Shown: positions 42,576-53,076 of the stretch, one piece after another
Position numbering within the stretch: position 1 is the first letter of the stretch
Layout of the letters: the number at the start of each line of letters is the position of its first letter
NCBI GenBank assembly: GCA_902547295.1
Contig: CACCNJ010000007.1
Location: 1 to 63,642 of the forward strand
Direction of reading: 5' to 3'
DNA from: an uncultured SAR86 cluster bacterium
GTDB lineage: Bacteria > Pseudomonadota > Gammaproteobacteria > Magnimaribacterales > D2472
Length of the DNA stretch: 63,642 nucleotides
The notes under the pieces: model-generated
The model's input: the letters and a program-made list of their open reading frames with translations, nothing else
Databases searched by the model: none
Told to the model about the DNA's origin: nothing
Translations under genes and position numbers: made by a program

Positions 42576-45500
42576 CTAATTTTCTAGATCTAATTCGATG
42601 TTAATTCCTAAAGATTTTATTTCTTTACTCAAAACGTTAAATGATTCTGGAACATTAGCATCCATTTCATAACTTCCATCTACGATATTTTTATACATTT
42701 TTGTTCTTCCAGAAACATCATCAGATTTAACAGTAAGCATTTCTTGAAGGGTATATGAAGCTCCATAAGCTTCTAGCGCCCAAACTTCCATTTCTCCAAA
42801 TCTTTGGCCTCCAAATTGAGCCTTACCACCCAATGGTTGCTGAGTTACAAGGCTATATGAACCCGTTGATCTGGCATGCATTTTGTCATCAACTAAATGG
42901 TTTAATTTAATCATGTACATATAACCAACTGTTACAGGCCTATCAAATTTTGAACCAGTTCTTCCATCGTAAAGAATTATTTGACCAGATTCCGGTAGTT
43001 CAGCAAGCTTAAGAAGATTCTTAATTTCACTTTCTTTAGCGCCGTCAAATACAGGAGTAGCAATTGGTAAGCCATCTCTAAGATTTTCAGCAAGCTCATT
43101 AATTTCAGTATTGTTAAGTGATTGAATATCTTCTTTGTTTGCAGCATTTTGGTTATAAAGTTTGTCTAGATAACTTTTGAGTTCTGCAGGCTTTGCATTC
43201 TCTTTAATCATATCATCTATTTTTTTTCCTATACCTTTTGCAGCAGAACCCATATGCGTTTCAAGTATCTGTCCTACATTCATTCTTGAAGGTACTCCTA
43301 AAGGGTTTAAGACAATATCAACTGGATTTCCTTTTTCATCATATGGCATATCTTCAACAGGCATGATCTCTGAAATAACACCTTTGTTTCCATGTCTTCC
43401 TGCCATCTTATCTCCAGGCTGAATTCTTCTTTTGATAGCCAAGAAGACTTTAACAATTTTAATTACGCCAGGTGCTAAATCGTGACCCCTAGTAATTTTT
43501 TCAACTTTTTCTTCATACCTTGCTTTGATATCTTTGATGTATTGCTTATAAGAACTTTCTGTTTCTTCAATAACATTATTTATCGAATCATCGTTGGTTC
43601 TTAGAGAGAAAATATCATTAAGTTTAAGGGGTTTTAGTTTTTCAGCTGAGAGAACCTCTCCTTTTTTTAAACCATTTCCTTTAACGGCTTTCTTAGACTT
43701 TAATAACTCACATAATCTTGTTTTAGTTGCTTCCTCAACAACACTCGCCTCCTCATCAGCATCTTTTTTTGATTGATCAAGATGATCTTGCTCAATAGCT
43801 TGGGTCCTTTCATCCTTTTCAACACCATCTCTTGTGAAAACTTCAACACCTATTACAGTTCCTTTAGAGCTTGATCTCTGAGATGTATCTTTTACATCGG
43901 ATGCCTTTTCTCCGAAGATTGCTCTTAACAATTTTTCTTCTGGTGAAAGTTGGGTTTCTCCTTTAGGTGTAATCTTTCCAACTAAAATGTCACCTGGCTC
44001 AACTTCAGCGCCAACATAAACTATTCCGCATTCATCTAGCTTATTTAGTGAGCCCTCTCCAACATTCGGAATGTCTGCCGTAATTTCTTCAGAACCAAGT
44101 TTTGTATCTCTTGCAATACAAACTATTTCCTGTATATGAATCGATGTAAATCTATCTTCTCTTGCAACTTTTTCGGAAATTAAGATTGAGTCTTCAAAGT
44201 TATATCCGTTCCATGGCATGAAAGCAATTCTAATATTTTGTCCAAGTGCTAGCTCTCCATTATCAACAGATGGACCATCAGCAAGGATATCATCTTTTTT
44301 GACAACATCGCCTGCCTTTACAATCGGGCGTTGATTTATACAAGTGTTCTGATTTGATCTTGTATATTTAATTAAATTATATACGTCTGAAGCGGTTTTA
44401 GACTTCTTATCAGTCACTCGAACAACAATCCTTGAAGCGTCAACGCTTTCTACAACTCCTGAATTCCTAGCAACAATACATACTCCTGAATCTCTTGCCA
44501 CAACAGTTTCTAATCCAGTTCCTACTAATGGCTTCTCAGCTCTCAGAACTGGAACTGCTTGACGTTGCATGTTAGATCCCATTAGAGCTCTATTAGCATC
44601 GTCATGCTCTAGGAAAGGTATTAAAGAAGCAGCAACAGAAACAACTTGTTGTGGAGATACATCCATTAAATCAATTCTGTCTGGAGACATTAACTCAAAT
44701 TCATTTGCATGTCTTACGGCAACAAGATCATCTACAAATCGATTGTTTTTGTCTAGCATTACATTTGCTTGAGCAATAACGTGTTCGGCCTCATCAATAG
44801 CTGACAAATATATAATTTCGTCTGTAACCTTACCTTTTGATACTTTTCTATATGGAGTTTCAATAAAACCATATTGATTTGTTCTTGAATATGATGCAAA
44901 AGAATTAATTAATCCAATATTTGGTCCTTCAGGAGTTTCAATTGGACAAACTCTTCCATAATGAGTTGGATGAACGTCTCTCACCTCAAATCCAGCTCTT
45001 TCTCTTGTAAGCCCTCCAGGCCCAAGTGCGGAAACCCTTCTCTTATGAGTAATTTCTGATAAAGGATTATTTTGATCCATAAATTGTGATAATTGACTAG
45101 AACCAAAAAATTCTTTAATAGCTGCAGTTACTGGTTTGGCATTAATTAAATCTTGCGGTCCAAGTTCATCAGCTTCAGCCATGCTTAATCTTTCTCTTAC
45201 TGCTCTTTCAACTCTAATAAGACCAACTCTAAATTGATTAGCAGTCATTTCACCAACAGATCTAACTCTTCTATTTCCAAGATGATCAATATCATCAACA
45301 ATATCATGTCCATCACGAATATTAACAATACCTTTCATAACCTCGATTATGTCTTGCTTGTCTAGGACATGTGGATTATCTTTTTTAGCATCTAGCTTAA
45401 GTCTTCTATCAAATTTCATTCTACCGACTTCAGATAAATCATATCTTTCTTCATTAAAGAACAAATTATTAAATAAGGTTTCTGCCGAATCTTTTGTTGG

Positions 45501-46637
45501 CGGCTCTCCTGGCCTCATCATTCTGTATATTTCAACCAAAGCTTCTAATTTATTAGTTGTAGGATCAGCTCTCAAAGTATTTGATATGTAAGGACCTTTA
45601 TCTAATTCATTAATGTACAAGCATTTAATTTGATTGATGTCATTATTTTTAATTTCTTCCAAAATCACTTCGTCAATTTCAGTGTTTGCAGAAAATAAAA
45701 CTTCACCAGTCTCTTTATTAAAAATGTCTTTCGAAAGAACTTTACCGTATAAAAATTCTTGGGCTAATGATATTTCAGAGGCTTTAGAACCTGTAAGCTC
45801 TTTAATGTGACGAGCAGTAATTCTCTTACCAGCTTCTACATAAACTTTGCTTTTAACTTTTATGTCAACTGATAGAGTCTCACCACGAAGTCTCTCTGGA
45901 GCTAATGGTACCTTTACATTATCTTTATCAATAGTAAAAATATCTTCTTCATAAAACTCGGATAATATTTCTTCAGTGCCCATATCGAGAGCTCTAAGCA
46001 TAATAGTGGCCGGAATTTTTCTTCTTCTATCTATTCTGCTAAATAGAATGTCTTTTGGATCAAACTCAAAATCTAACCAAGAGCCTCTATATGGAATAAT
46101 TCTTGCAGAGTATAAAACCTTTCCTGAAGAATGAGTTTTACCCTTATCGTGATCATAAAAGACGCCTGGAGACCTATGTAATTGAGATACAACAACCCTT
46201 TCAGTTCCATTAATAATAAATGAAGCATCATCAGTCATTAATGGCACTTCGCCCATAAATACTTCACCTTCTTTAATATCTTTTACTTCTTCAAAATTAG
46301 AATCTCTATCAAATAAAACTAATTTAACTTTTATTCTTAACGGTGCAGAATATGTCAATCCTTGTATTAAACATTCTTGAACGTCGTATGTATTTTTACC
46401 AAGTTCATAAGATACATACTCTAAGGCTGCATTACCTGAAACACTTTTAATTGGAAACAAGGATTGAAAAACTTCCTCAAGTCCTTGTTTCTTTCTTGCC
46501 TCAGGTGCTACATCAGCTTGCAAAAATTCAGCATAAGAATTACTTTGGGTTTCAATCAAGTTTGGTAGATCCATCACCTTAGCGAAGGTACCAAAATTCT
46601 TTCTTATTCTTTTCTTTTCTGTATAGCTATATGGCAT
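42576..46637 (-). CDS. rpoB: RNA polymerase beta subunit
   Basis: Beta forms the other half of the polymerase active cleft. The rifampicin pocket block [30 protein letters not shown] is wild type at the Asp, His and Ser positions where resistance arises. [13 protein letters not shown], the [12 protein letters not shown] active-site loop and C-terminal [18 protein letters not shown] are intact. It has 1353 aa (E. coli 1342). It follows rplL by 32 bases. Confidence 0.99.
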   Translation of the reverse strand: MPYSYTEKKRIRKNFGTFAKVMDLPNLIETQSNSYAEFLQADVAPEARKKQGLEEVFQSLFPIKSVSGNAALEYVSYELGKNTYDVQECLIQGLTYSAPLRIKVKLVLFDRDSNFEEVKDIKEGEVFMGEVPLMTDDASFIINGTERVVVSQLHRSPGVFYDHDKGKTHSSGKVLYSARIIPYRGSWLDFEFDPKDILFSRIDRRRKIPATIMLRALDMGTEEILSEFYEEDIFTIDKDNVKVPLAPERLRGETLSVDIKVKSKVYVEAGKRITARHIKELTGSKASEISLAQEFLYGKVLSKDIFNKETGEVLFSANTEIDEVILEEIKNNDINQIKCLYINELDKGPYISNTLRADPTTNKLEALVEIYRMMRPGEPPTKDSAETLFNNLFFNEERYDLSEVGRMKFDRRLKLDAKKDNPHVLDKQDIIEVMKGIVNIRDGHDIVDDIDHLGNRRVRSVGEMTANQFRVGLIRVERAVRERLSMAEADELGPQDLINAKPVTAAIKEFFGSSQLSQFMDQNNPLSEITHKRRVSALGPGGLTRERAGFEVRDVHPTHYGRVCPIETPEGPNIGLINSFASYSRTNQYGFIETPYRKVSKGKVTDEIIYLSAIDEAEHVIAQANVMLDKNNRFVDDLVAVRHANEFELMSPDRIDLMDVSPQQVVSVAASLIPFLEHDDANRALMGSNMQRQAVPVLRAEKPLVGTGLETVVARDSGVCIVARNSGVVESVDASRIVVRVTDKKSKTASDVYNLIKYTRSNQNTCINQRPIVKAGDVVKKDDILADGPSVDNGELALGQNIRIAFMPWNGYNFEDSILISEKVAREDRFTSIHIQEIVCIARDTKLGSEEITADIPNVGEGSLNKLDECGIVYVGAEVEPGDILVGKITPKGETQLSPEEKLLRAIFGEKASDVKDTSQRSSSKGTVIGVEVFTRDGVEKDERTQAIEQDHLDQSKKDADEEASVVEEATKTRLCELLKSKKAVKGNGLKKGEVLSAEKLKPLKLNDIFSLRTNDDSINNVIEETESSYKQYIKDIKARYEEKVEKITRGHDLAPGVIKIVKVFLAIKRRIQPGDKMAGRHGNKGVISEIMPVEDMPYDEKGNPVDIVLNPLGVPSRMNVGQILETHMGSAAKGIGKKIDDMIKENAKPAELKSYLDKLYNQNAANKEDIQSLNNTEINELAENLRDGLPIATPVFDGAKESEIKNLLKLAELPESGQIILYDGRTGSKFDRPVTVGYMYMIKLNHLVDDKMHARSTGSYSLVTQQPLGGKAQFGGQRFGEMEVWALEAYGASYTLQEMLTVKSDDVSGRTKMYKNIVDGSYEMDANVPESFNVLSKEIKSLGINIELDLEN

Positions 46638-46669
46638 AAATGCTTCCTTGTTAATTTAATATGATTGTT

Positions 46670-47053
46670 TTACTTAAGTTCGCCAGTAGCACCAGCTTCA
46701 GTAAGCTTAGCTAACATCTCTTCGGCTTCCTCTTTTTTAACACCCTCTTTTAAAGTACTAGGTGCTCCATCAACCATATCTTTTGCTTCTTTTAAACCAA
46801 GTCCAGTTATAGCTCTTACAGCTTTAATAACTTGAACTTTTTGATCACCTGCTGCTGCTAAAACAACATCAAATGCATCTTTCTCTTCAGCTGCTGGAGC
46901 GTCACCATCTCCACCTGCTGCTGCTGGTGCTGCTGCAACGGCTGCTGCTGCTGTAACACCAAATTTTTCTTCAATAGCAGAAATAAGATCTACTAGATCC
47001 ATAACTGACATTTCCTCTATTGCTTTTAAGATATCATCTTTATTAGTTGCCAT
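46670..47053 (-). CDS. rplL: Ribosomal protein L7/L12
   Basis: L7/L12 forms the mobile stalk that recruits translational GTPases. The N-terminal dimerisation part is joined by an Ala-rich hinge (about 33-52) to the C-terminal domain with [31 protein letters not shown]. It has 127 aa (E. coli 121). It follows rplJ by 18 bases; both come under the L10 leader. Confidence 0.98.
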   Translation of the reverse strand: MATNKDDILKAIEEMSVMDLVDLISAIEEKFGVTAAAAVAAAPAAAGGDGDAPAAEEKDAFDVVLAAAGDQKVQVIKAVRAITGLGLKEAKDMVDGAPSTLKEGVKKEEAEEMLAKLTEAGATGELK

Positions 47054-47071
47054 TTTTATTCTCCTTATAAT

Positions 47072-47602
47072 TTAGGCTGACGCCTCTTTGTTGTCTCGAA
47101 CTGCTGTTAGTACTCTTGCAAGCTTGCTCGGAACTTCATTTAGTAAAGTTGCAAACTTACTTACTGGAGCCTGTAATACATTGGCAATAAGTCCATATGC
47201 TTCTTCTTTAGATGGAAGTTTTGCCAAAATATCAATTTGGCTTCCATCTAATAATTGCCCTTCAACTACTAAAGCCTTAATTTCAAGTTCATCAAAATTT
47301 TTAGCATAAGTCTTGAGCAATTTTGCAGCTGCACCTGGCTCTTCGAAAGAAAAAGCAAATAGTGAAGGTCCAAAAAGAACTTCGTCAGAACATCCAAAAT
47401 CAGTTCCTTCAAAAGCTAATTTAGCCAATGAATTCTTAATCACTTGAATATGAATACCTGACTGGTTTGCTTTAGTTCTAATCTCAGAAAGTTCAGATAC
47501 TTTTAAACCTCTAGCATCAGAAATAACTAATGAAGAAGCATTTGATGCAACTTCTTTAACATCCTGAACTATTTTTTCTTTTTCACTCTTAGATAATGCC
47601 AC
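47072..47602 (-). CDS. rplJ: Ribosomal protein L10
   Basis: L10 anchors the L7/L12 stalk and represses its own mRNA by binding the leader. ASSLVISDARGLKVSELSEIRTKANQSGIHIQVIKNSLAKLA matches the family, and the C-terminal helix for L12 dimers follows. It has 176 aa (E. coli 165). The start is GTG (47600-47602) preceded by GGAG. Confidence 0.96.
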   Translation of the reverse strand: MALSKSEKEKIVQDVKEVASNASSLVISDARGLKVSELSEIRTKANQSGIHIQVIKNSLAKLAFEGTDFGCSDEVLFGPSLFAFSFEEPGAAAKLLKTYAKNFDELEIKALVVEGQLLDGSQIDILAKLPSKEEAYGLIANVLQAPVSKFATLLNEVPSKLARVLTAVRDNKEASA

Positions 47603-47763
47603 AGCAATTCTCCAATTAAAGCCTTTCGGCTATTTGGCGACAAATTGCAAAAATTACAATTTGAACACCCCCTACGTAGGCAATTAAGTCTTTCGACACC
47701 TACGGTCTTCGACGGCTGCGTAAAACGCAACTATCTAGTTTTACATCGCTGTAAAACTAAAAC
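47603..47763 (-). ncRNA. L10 leader of rplJL-rpoBC
   Basis: A 161-base gap between rplA and rplJ, by far the longest inside this block. On the minus strand it folds into nested hairpins capped by GAAA: GTC-GAAA-GAC enclosed by CGTAGG/CCTACG, and GCC-GAAA-GGC close to the Shine-Dalgarno. This is the layout of the known L10 leader, where L10(L12)4 binds to repress translation. A separate perfect hairpin stands at its 5' part (47736-47759). Confidence 0.78.
47736..47759 (-). repeat. Perfect 10-bp hairpin with GCGA tetraloop after rplA
   Basis: TAGTTTTACA and TGTAAAACTA pair around GCGA (minus-strand sense), 4 bases past the rplA stop. There is no U-run after it, so it is not a normal terminator. 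It might be an RNase processing site, an attenuator, or a 3' stabiliser of rplKA mRNA. Confidence 0.55.
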
Positions 47764-48456
47764 TTATCCCAACTCGCCAGGGTTTATTTTTATACCTGGT
47801 CCCATAGTGCTACTGATGGCGATATTACCAATATAGACACCTTTAGCAGATGCTGGTTTTAATTTTTTTAATTCTTCTAATAACGCTGAAGCATTTGCTT
47901 TAATTTTGTCTCCATCAAAGGATACTTTGCCAATACTTCCATGAATAATTCCATTTTTATCTGTTCTAAATCTTACTTGTCCAGCTTTCACATTTTTAAT
48001 AGCTGTTTCAACATCGTCAGAAACTGTTCCAGTTTTTGGATTCGGCATTAGTCCTTTAGGTCCTAGTACCTGGCCCAATTTACCAACCACTTTCATTGCT
48101 GCATTTGATGAAATAACAACATCAACACTAATTTCTTCTTTTTGAAACTTTTCTGCTAAATCATCCATTCCGATGAAGTCAGCTCCTGCTTTTTCAGCTT
48201 GACTGGCATGATCGCCATCTGCAAATACTGCTACCTTAACTTCTTTACCGAGGCTATTTGGTAAAGTAACAGCTCCTCTAACATTTTGATCAGATTTATT
48301 AGGATCCACCCCAAGTTTCACAGATATATCAATCGATTCATCAAACTTTTCAGACTTAACTGATTGAATGATTTCCATCGCCTCAGTAACAGAATAAGTT
48401 TTTTCAGGATCTAGCTTTTCCTGAATAATTTTTTGTTTTTTAGTTAAGCTACTCAT
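47764..48456 (-). CDS. rplA: Ribosomal protein L1
   Basis: L1 forms the mobile E-site stalk and in E. coli represses rplKA. The blocks [45 protein letters not shown] and the [20 protein letters not shown] segment are diagnostic. It has 230 aa (E. coli 234). Its start overlaps the rplK end by 4 bases. Confidence 0.98.
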   Translation of the reverse strand: MSSLTKKQKIIQEKLDPEKTYSVTEAMEIIQSVKSEKFDESIDISVKLGVDPNKSDQNVRGAVTLPNSLGKEVKVAVFADGDHASQAEKAGADFIGMDDLAEKFQKEEISVDVVISSNAAMKVVGKLGQVLGPKGLMPNPKTGTVSDDVETAIKNVKAGQVRFRTDKNGIIHGSIGKVSFDGDKIKANASALLEELKKLKPASAKGVYIGNIAISSTMGPGIKINPGELG

Positions 48457-48881
48457 AAATCTGTTTCAACACCCATGCTTCTTGCTGTTCCTGCAATGAT
48501 CTTTACTGCAGCATCCATATCATTTGCATTTAAATCTGGTTCTTTTGCCTTTGCTATGTCCTCTAATTGTGCTCTAGTTAATTTTCCAACCTTTTCTCTG
48601 TTAGGTTCACCGCTGCCTTTTTGAATATTTAGGGCTTTTCTAATTAAAACAGCTGCTGGTGGAGTTTTTACAACAAAATCAAAAGATTTATCTTCATATA
48701 CGTTTATAACAACTGGAAGCGGCATGCCTTTTTCAGATTCTTGAGTAGCAGAATTAAATGCATTACAAAAGTCCATTATATTAAGCCCAACTTGGCCCAA
48801 AGCAGGACCTACTGGAGGACTAGGATTTGCGCCTCCAGCTGGAATTTGTAACTTTAATACATTAACTACTTTTTTTGCCAT
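48453..48881 (-). CDS. rplK: Ribosomal protein L11
   Basis: L11 forms the base of the GTPase-associated centre with 23S r[36 protein letters not shown] carries the thiostrepton-region prolines, and [16 protein letters not shown] is near the C-terminus. It has 142 aa as in E. coli. It shares one base with nusG. Confidence 0.98.
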   Translation of the reverse strand: MAKKVVNVLKLQIPAGGANPSPPVGPALGQVGLNIMDFCNAFNSATQESEKGMPLPVVINVYEDKSFDFVVKTPPAAVLIRKALNIQKGSGEPNREKVGKLTRAQLEDIAKAKEPDLNANDMDAAVKIIAGTARSMGVETDL

Positions 48882-49408
48882 TATGTTTTCTCAATTTGCA
48901 TAAAATCTAACTCAACTGGAGTTGCCCTACCAAGGATTTGAACAGAAACTTTAACCATATTTCTCTCGTAATCAACGTTTTCAACCACTCCATTGAAATC
49001 ATTAAATGGTCCGTCACAAACTCTTATAACTTCTCCAGGCTCATAAATTGTTTTTGGAGCTGGTGCATCTTCGCCAACTTCAATTCTATTAATAATATTA
49101 TTAACATCTTCCTCAGATATAGGTAGAGGCTTATCTCTAGTTCCGCCTACAAAACCTGAAACACGAGGAGTAGATTGAACTAACTGCCATGAGTCATCTT
49201 CTAAATTCATTTGAACTAATATGTAACCAGGGAAAAACTTCCTCTCTGTTGTTTTTTTCGCACCGCCTTTTAATTCTACAATTTGCTCAGTAGGTATAAG
49301 GATTTCTCCAAACTTTTCAGATAGGTTATTTAATGCAATTCTCTCCTCAAGAGCAGCTTTAACTTTTTGCTCATACCCAGAATAAGCTTGTATCACATAC
49401 CAATCCAT
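48881..49408 (-). CDS. nusG: Transcription termination/antitermination factor NusG
   Basis: NusG links RNA polymerase with Rho or ribosomal S10. The NGN domain has [22 protein letters not shown] and the [10 protein letters not shown] strand. The KOW domain has [33 protein letters not shown]. It has 175 aa (E. coli 181). It is 3 bases after secE. Confidence 0.97.
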   Translation of the reverse strand: MDWYVIQAYSGYEQKVKAALEERIALNNLSEKFGEILIPTEQIVELKGGAKKTTERKFFPGYILVQMNLEDDSWQLVQSTPRVSGFVGGTRDKPLPISEEDVNNIINRIEVGEDAPAPKTIYEPGEVIRVCDGPFNDFNGVVENVDYERNMVKVSVQILGRATPVELDFMQIEKT

Positions 49409-49411
49409 TAA

Positions 49412-49774
49412 TTATCCTAAAACTAAACCTGTTAAAAAACTAAGAAGGGATTCAAGTCCCCAAAAAAATAAACATAAAACAACAATTGCACCAAATACGA
49501 TCATAAAAGTTTGTGTTGTTTCCATTCTTGTTGGCCAAACAACTTTTCTTATCTCCGTTCTAGATTCTCTCATTAACTTAAGAGCATTTGTGCCGAAACT
49601 TGTAATAGCAATTATTCCAAGCCCAATAATGAAAAGAAGTAGCACACCAAGAACTCTATACAAGAATGCAACCTCGACAAAGTAGCTATTTCCAACAACA
49701 GCTGCAGCAAATACAGCTAATGCTAATAACCACTTTAGGTTATCAAGAGTTTTTGAAGTAGACCCTTTATTCAT
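49412..49774 (-). CDS. secE: Protein translocase subunit SecE (three-TM form)
   Basis: SecE clamps the SecY channel. Two extra N-terminal membrane segments (about 13-31 and 37-58) precede the conserved amphipathic stretch ESRTEIRKVVWPTRMETTQT and the essential third segment. The 120-residue, three-TM form is the gammaproteobacterial type (E. coli 127). It follows tRNA-Trp by 29 bases and starts the nusG-rpl-rpo run. Confidence 0.95.
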   Translation of the reverse strand: MNKGSTSKTLDNLKWLLALAVFAAAVVGNSYFVEVAFLYRVLGVLLLFIIGLGIIAITSFGTNALKLMRESRTEIRKVVWPTRMETTQTFMIVFGAIVVLCLFFWGLESLLSFLTGLVLG

Positions 49775-49803
49775 AATTCAACTCTCTACCAGCTCGTTCC
49801 TCA

Positions 49804-49879
49804 TGGCAGGCCAGGAGGGACTCGAACCCCCAACCCCCGGTTTTGGAGACCGATGCTCTACCAATTGAGCCACTGGCCT
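49804..49879 (-). tRNA. trnW: tRNA-Trp (CCA anticodon)
   Basis: A 76-nt tRNA including an encoded CCA. The acceptor AGGCCAG pairs with CTGGCCT; D arm GCTC/GAGC; anticodon stem TCGGT/ACCGG with loop CTCCAAA giving CCA; T arm with TTCGAGT. It lies between tuf and secE, the arrangement seen in Pseudomonas. Confidence 0.96.
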
Positions 49880-49904
49880 ATAATTTTTCATTTTCCTCAA
49901 AGAC

Positions 49905-49931
49905 AAACAAGCCGAGGCATATAGCCTCGGC
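49905..49931 (-). terminator. Intrinsic terminator after tuf
   Basis: On the minus strand GCCGAGGC, loop TATAT, GCCTCGGC, then TTGTTTGTCTTT. It lies 14 bases past the tuf stop and before tRNA-Trp, so some or most tuf transcripts should end here. Confidence 0.8.
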
Positions 49932-49945
49932 CAAAAAGTCTTATG

Positions 49946-51136
49946 TTACTCTACTATTTTTGATACTACGCCAGCACCAACAGTTCTTCCACCCTCTCTA
50001 ATTGCAAATTTCAAACCTTCGTCCATCGCAATTGGAGCAATTAATGAAACAACCATTTTGATATTATCTCCAGGCATAACCATTTCAGTACCTTCAGGTA
50101 ATTCACAAGCGCCTGTTACATCAGTTGTTCTGAAATAAAACTGAGGTCTGTAGTTATTCATAAATGGAGTATGTCTTCCACCTTCATCTTTACTTAAAAC
50201 ATATATTTCAGCTTCAAATTTTGTATGAGGTGAAATTGATTTAGGTTTTGCTAAAACTTGTCCTCTCTCAACAGCATCTCTTTCGACTCCTCTCAAAAGA
50301 ATACCGCAATTCTCACCAGCTCTTCCTTCATCTAGAGATTTTCTGAACATTTCAACACCGGTACAAGTTGTATCAGTTGTTTCTTTAATACCTACGATCT
50401 CAAGAGGATCTCCAGTATTGACAATGCCAGTTTCAATTCTTCCTGTAACAACAGTACCTCTTCCAGATATTGTGAAAACATCCTCAATCGGCATCAAGAA
50501 ATTACCATCAACAGGTCTTTCAGGCTCAGGAACATATGTATCTAAAGTCTCAATTAATTTTTGTACTGAAGGTACACCAATATCTGAAGTATCTCCTTCA
50601 AGTGCTTTTAAAGCACTTCCAACAATAATAGGTGTATCATCTCCAGGGAAATCATATTCATTTAAAAGCTCTCTAATTTCCATTTCAACTAATTCAATCA
50701 TTTCAGCATCATCATTTTGATCAGCTTTGTTCATGTATACAACGATATATGGAACACCAACCTGTCTTGCAAGAAGAATGTGCTCTCTTGTTTGAGGCAT
50801 TGGTCCATCAGCAGCACTTACAACAAGAATTGCACCATCCATTTGTGCAGCACCAGTGATCATATTTTTAACATAGTCAGCGTGACCTGGACAGTCAACG
50901 TGTGCATAGTGTCTCGCTGTTGATACATACTCTACGTGAGAAGTTGCGATTGTAATCCCTCTTTCTCTTTCTTCTGGAGCATTATCGATGTTAGCAAAAT
51001 CAACTGCATCACCACCATAAACCTCTGCAGCTACTTTCGTTAAAGCAGCAGTAAGAGTAGTTTTACCGTGGTCGACGTGACCAACAGTACCCACATTAAC
51101 GTGAGGTAAGGTTCTCTCGAATTTTTCTCTAGCCAT
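49946..51136 (-). CDS. tuf: Elongation factor Tu
   Basis: EF-Tu delivers aminoacyl-tRNA. [16 protein letters not shown] (about 16-31), [25 protein letters not shown] and NKAD mark the G domain; domains II and III follow. It has 396 aa. This is the only tuf copy in the window, in the tufB position with tRNAs upstream and secE downstream. The place after fusA where tufA usually sits is empty. Confidence 0.99.
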   Translation of the reverse strand: MAREKFERTLPHVNVGTVGHVDHGKTTLTAALTKVAAEVYGGDAVDFANIDNAPEERERGITIATSHVEYVSTARHYAHVDCPGHADYVKNMITGAAQMDGAILVVSAADGPMPQTREHILLARQVGVPYIVVYMNKADQNDDAEMIELVEMEIRELLNEYDFPGDDTPIIVGSALKALEGDTSDIGVPSVQKLIETLDTYVPEPERPVDGNFLMPIEDVFTISGRGTVVTGRIETGIVNTGDPLEIVGIKETTDTTCTGVEMFRKSLDEGRAGENCGILLRGVERDAVERGQVLAKPKSISPHTKFEAEIYVLSKDEGGRHTPFMNNYRPQFYFRTTDVTGACELPEGTEMVMPGDNIKMVVSLIAPIAMDEGLKFAIREGGRTVGAGVVSKIVE

Positions 51137-51165
51137 TTTTATGCCTCTCTTAAATTGTTATAAAT

Positions 51166-51240
51166 TGGAGCTCATAACCGGACTTGAACCGGTGACCTCT
51201 TACTTACCAAGCAAGTGCTCTACCGCTGAGCTATATGAGC
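51166..51240 (-). tRNA. trnT: tRNA-Thr (GGU anticodon)
   Basis: A 75-nt tRNA including CCA. The acceptor GCTCATA pairs with TATGAGC; anticodon stem CTTGC/GTAAG with a G-U pair; loop TTGGTAA giving GGT; T arm ACCGG-TTCAAGT-CCGGT. It precedes tuf, as E. coli thrT precedes tufB. Confidence 0.96.
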
Positions 51241-51347
51241 CCGTTCATAAGCATCCTATTTTTGGTGGCGTATTATCCCTCTAAAAGACTATAAACTCAA
51301 CCTTTTTTAAAAGATATTTTAAGCGCACTTTTTATTATACAAATCAA

Positions 51348-51431
51348 TGGTGGAGAGGGTAGGATTCGAACCTACGTAGCCGAAGCGGCAGATTTACAGT
51401 CTGCTGGTATTAACCACTCACCCACCTCTCC
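51348..51431 (-). tRNA. trnY: tRNA-Tyr (GUA anticodon)
   Basis: An 84-nt class II tRNA including CCA, with a long variable arm (CGCTTCGGCTACG). Anticodon stem GCAGA/TCTGC, loop CTGTAAA giving GTA; T arm GTAGG-TTCGAAT-CCTAC. It is 107 bases upstream of tRNA-Thr(GGU). In E. coli a tRNA-Gly lies between them; that space here holds none. Confidence 0.96.
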
Positions 51432-51460
51432 ATTTAAAGGTAGCTATTTTTGTTCTAGAA

Positions 51461-51473
51461 TGACTTTAAGTCA
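51461..51473. promoter_or_regulatory. Short palindrome in the tRNA-Tyr/birA divergent gap
   Basis: TGACTT-T-AAGTCA, a perfect 13-base symmetry in the 56-base space between tRNA-Tyr (minus) and birA (plus). It may be part of the tRNA promoter region (a TTGACT lies here on the minus strand) or an operator. The evidence is symmetry and position only. Confidence 0.25.
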
Positions 51474-51487
51474 ACTAATTTCTTACA

Positions 51488-52234
51488 TTGAGCAAGTTAA
51501 ATAAAGACATAATTTTGAAGGATTTGCCAACAAATAGGCTTAATCTTCATATTTATGATGAAATTGACTCTACAAACGACGAGGCTAAAAGAATAGAAGG
51601 CATAGAAGACTTTCATATTTTTATTTCAGAAAAACAAACAAAAGGAAGAGGAAGGCATGGTAAAAAGTGGTCTAGCCCCAATTCTGGCAATATATACATG
51701 ACAATAAGTACGAATCAAAATACCTCACAAATAAGCCCAGTTAGCTTAATTTCTGGTCTTATATGCAAAAAAGCCATTGATAAATTAATAAAATCATCTT
51801 CAATAATGCTTAAATGGCCAAATGATATTTTGTTAAATGATAAAAAAATTGGTGGGATTTTGGTTGAAACTGAGAGAAACAAGGAAAATATCAAAACCAT
51901 TATAGGAATAGGCATAAACTTAAATATAAGTAAAAAAGAATCATGGTGGGGTGATTTATCTAAATTTGCTCTTGAATCAAAAAGAAATGAACTTATTAAT
52001 TTAATACTGACCGAGTTTTTAAACATTTTTGATAATTCCTATGATAATTGGCTTGATGATTGGAAAAAGAGTTGTATGCATATAAACAAAGAAATTGAAA
52101 TATTCGATGGAGAACATCTTCAAAAAAAAGCTATCTTTAAAGATATAGATGCTCAAGGAAATGCAATAATTGAATCTAAGGAAGGTGAAGAAGTTATTGC
52201 AACTGGTCAAATAAGCATAAAAGGAGTTTATTAA
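51488..52234 (+). CDS. birA: Biotin--protein ligase, catalytic domain only
   Basis: This enzyme makes biotinyl-AMP and biotinylates the AccB carrier protein. GRGRHGKKWSSPNSGNIYMT holds the biotinyl-AMP loop, KWPNDIL is the ATP/biotin motif, and a small C-terminal SH3-like domain follows. At 248 aa it lacks the N-terminal winged helix that lets E. coli BirA (321 aa) repress the bio operon. No ATG is available: an in-frame TAA at 51476 is followed by TTG (51488) and later TTGs, so the exact start is uncertain. It lies 2 bases before msrA. Confidence 0.9.
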   Translation: MSKLNKDIILKDLPTNRLNLHIYDEIDSTNDEAKRIEGIEDFHIFISEKQTKGRGRHGKKWSSPNSGNIYMTISTNQNTSQISPVSLISGLICKKAIDKLIKSSSIMLKWPNDILLNDKKIGGILVETERNKENIKTIIGIGINLNISKKESWWGDLSKFALESKRNELINLILTEFLNIFDNSYDNWLDDWKKSCMHINKEIEIFDGEHLQKKAIFKDIDAQGNAIIESKEGEEVIATGQISIKGVY

Positions 52235-52236
52235 AC

Positions 52237-52809
52237 GTGATTCATTTTGTTAAAAATATTCCCATTGATGAAAATGTTCCAGAAAATTATAAAGAGATAG
52301 TATTTGGCGCTGGATGTTTTTGGGGAGTTGAAAGAAAGTTTTGGGATTTACCAGGTGTTTTTTTAACCTCTGTTGGATATTCAGGTGGGGATGCAGAAAA
52401 TCCCTCATATGAAGATGTGTGTTATAGAGATACAAATCATGCCGAGGTTGTAAAAGTTACATATGACTCAAATGTAATAGATCTAATGGATTTATTAAAA
52501 ATTTTTTGGGAGTGTCATGACCCTACTCAAGGCATGAGACAAGGCAATGATATTGGAACTCAATACAGATCGGTCATTTATACAAACAATGATGATGATC
52601 TTAAAGTAGCATTGGAATCAAAGGACATATATCAAAAAGAACTAGTCAAAAATAATTTTAAAACTGATAGCCTTGAAAGCATTACCACTGAAATAGAGCC
52701 CGTTAAGAATTATTATTTAGCAGAAGAGTATCATCAACAATATCTAGCTAAAAATCCTAATGGGTATTGTGGTATTGGTGGAACTGGATGCTCTTTCCCA
52801 AAAGAATAA
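52237..52809 (+). CDS. msrA: Peptide methionine-S-sulfoxide reductase A
   Basis: MsrA repairs oxidised methionine. The active-site GAGCFWGVERKF is at about residues 25-36 with catalytic Cys28. GYSGG, HAEVVKVTYD and the YHQQYLAKNPNGYCGIGGTGCSFP tail, with possible resolving cysteines, are present. It has 190 aa. The start is GTG at 52237, ten bases after AAGGAG, immediately downstream of birA. Confidence 0.94.
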   Translation: MIHFVKNIPIDENVPENYKEIVFGAGCFWGVERKFWDLPGVFLTSVGYSGGDAENPSYEDVCYRDTNHAEVVKVTYDSNVIDLMDLLKIFWECHDPTQGMRQGNDIGTQYRSVIYTNNDDDLKVALESKDIYQKELVKNNFKTDSLESITTEIEPVKNYYLAEEYHQQYLAKNPNGYCGIGGTGCSFPKE

Positions 52810-52815
52810 TTTGTA

Positions 52816-52821
52816 TATAAT
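52816..52821 (+). promoter_or_regulatory. Predicted -10 element for tRNA-Thr(UGU)
   Basis: A perfect TATAAT lies 10 bases before the tRNA 5' end, just past the msrA stop. The -35 region is not convincing. Confidence 0.5.
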
Positions 52822-52831
52822 ACATCTCGTT

Positions 52832-52908
<77 letters not shown>

Positions 52909-52928
52909 TATAATGATATTATTATTAG

Positions 52929-53066
52929 ATGGACACTTCCGATAATCAAAACAACCAAACTACTACTAAAGATACTAAACTCAAAAAAGATTTTAAGATT
53001 GCTCAGTATGTATATGTATCTATATATATTGTTTTAATAATTTGTTTAGTAGTTTTTTATGCATAA
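52929..53066 (+). CDS. Possible 45-residue single-pass membrane protein
   Basis: An open frame after tRNA-Thr: a polar N-terminal half rich in Asn, Thr, Lys and Asp (residues 1-26), then one hydrophobic segment YVYVSIYIVLIICLVVFYA to the end. That amphipathic layout looks like a real small membrane protein, but no Shine-Dalgarno is clear and I recognise no family. It could be chance. Confidence 0.4.
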   Translation: MDTSDNQNNQTTTKDTKLKKDFKIAQYVYVSIYIVLIICLVVFYA

Positions 53067-53076
53067 CTAAAAACTA

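Noticed and set aside
51331-51340. TATAAT on the minus strand between tRNA-Tyr and tRNA-Thr as a separate promoter
   Set aside because: The hexamer is perfect, but no -35 is found at 16-19 bases and the region is AT-rich. The tRNAs are more simply cotranscribed.
51240-51347. A tRNA-Gly between tRNA-Thr and tRNA-Tyr
   Set aside because: No acceptor, T arm or glycine anticodon arm can be drawn in these 107 bases.
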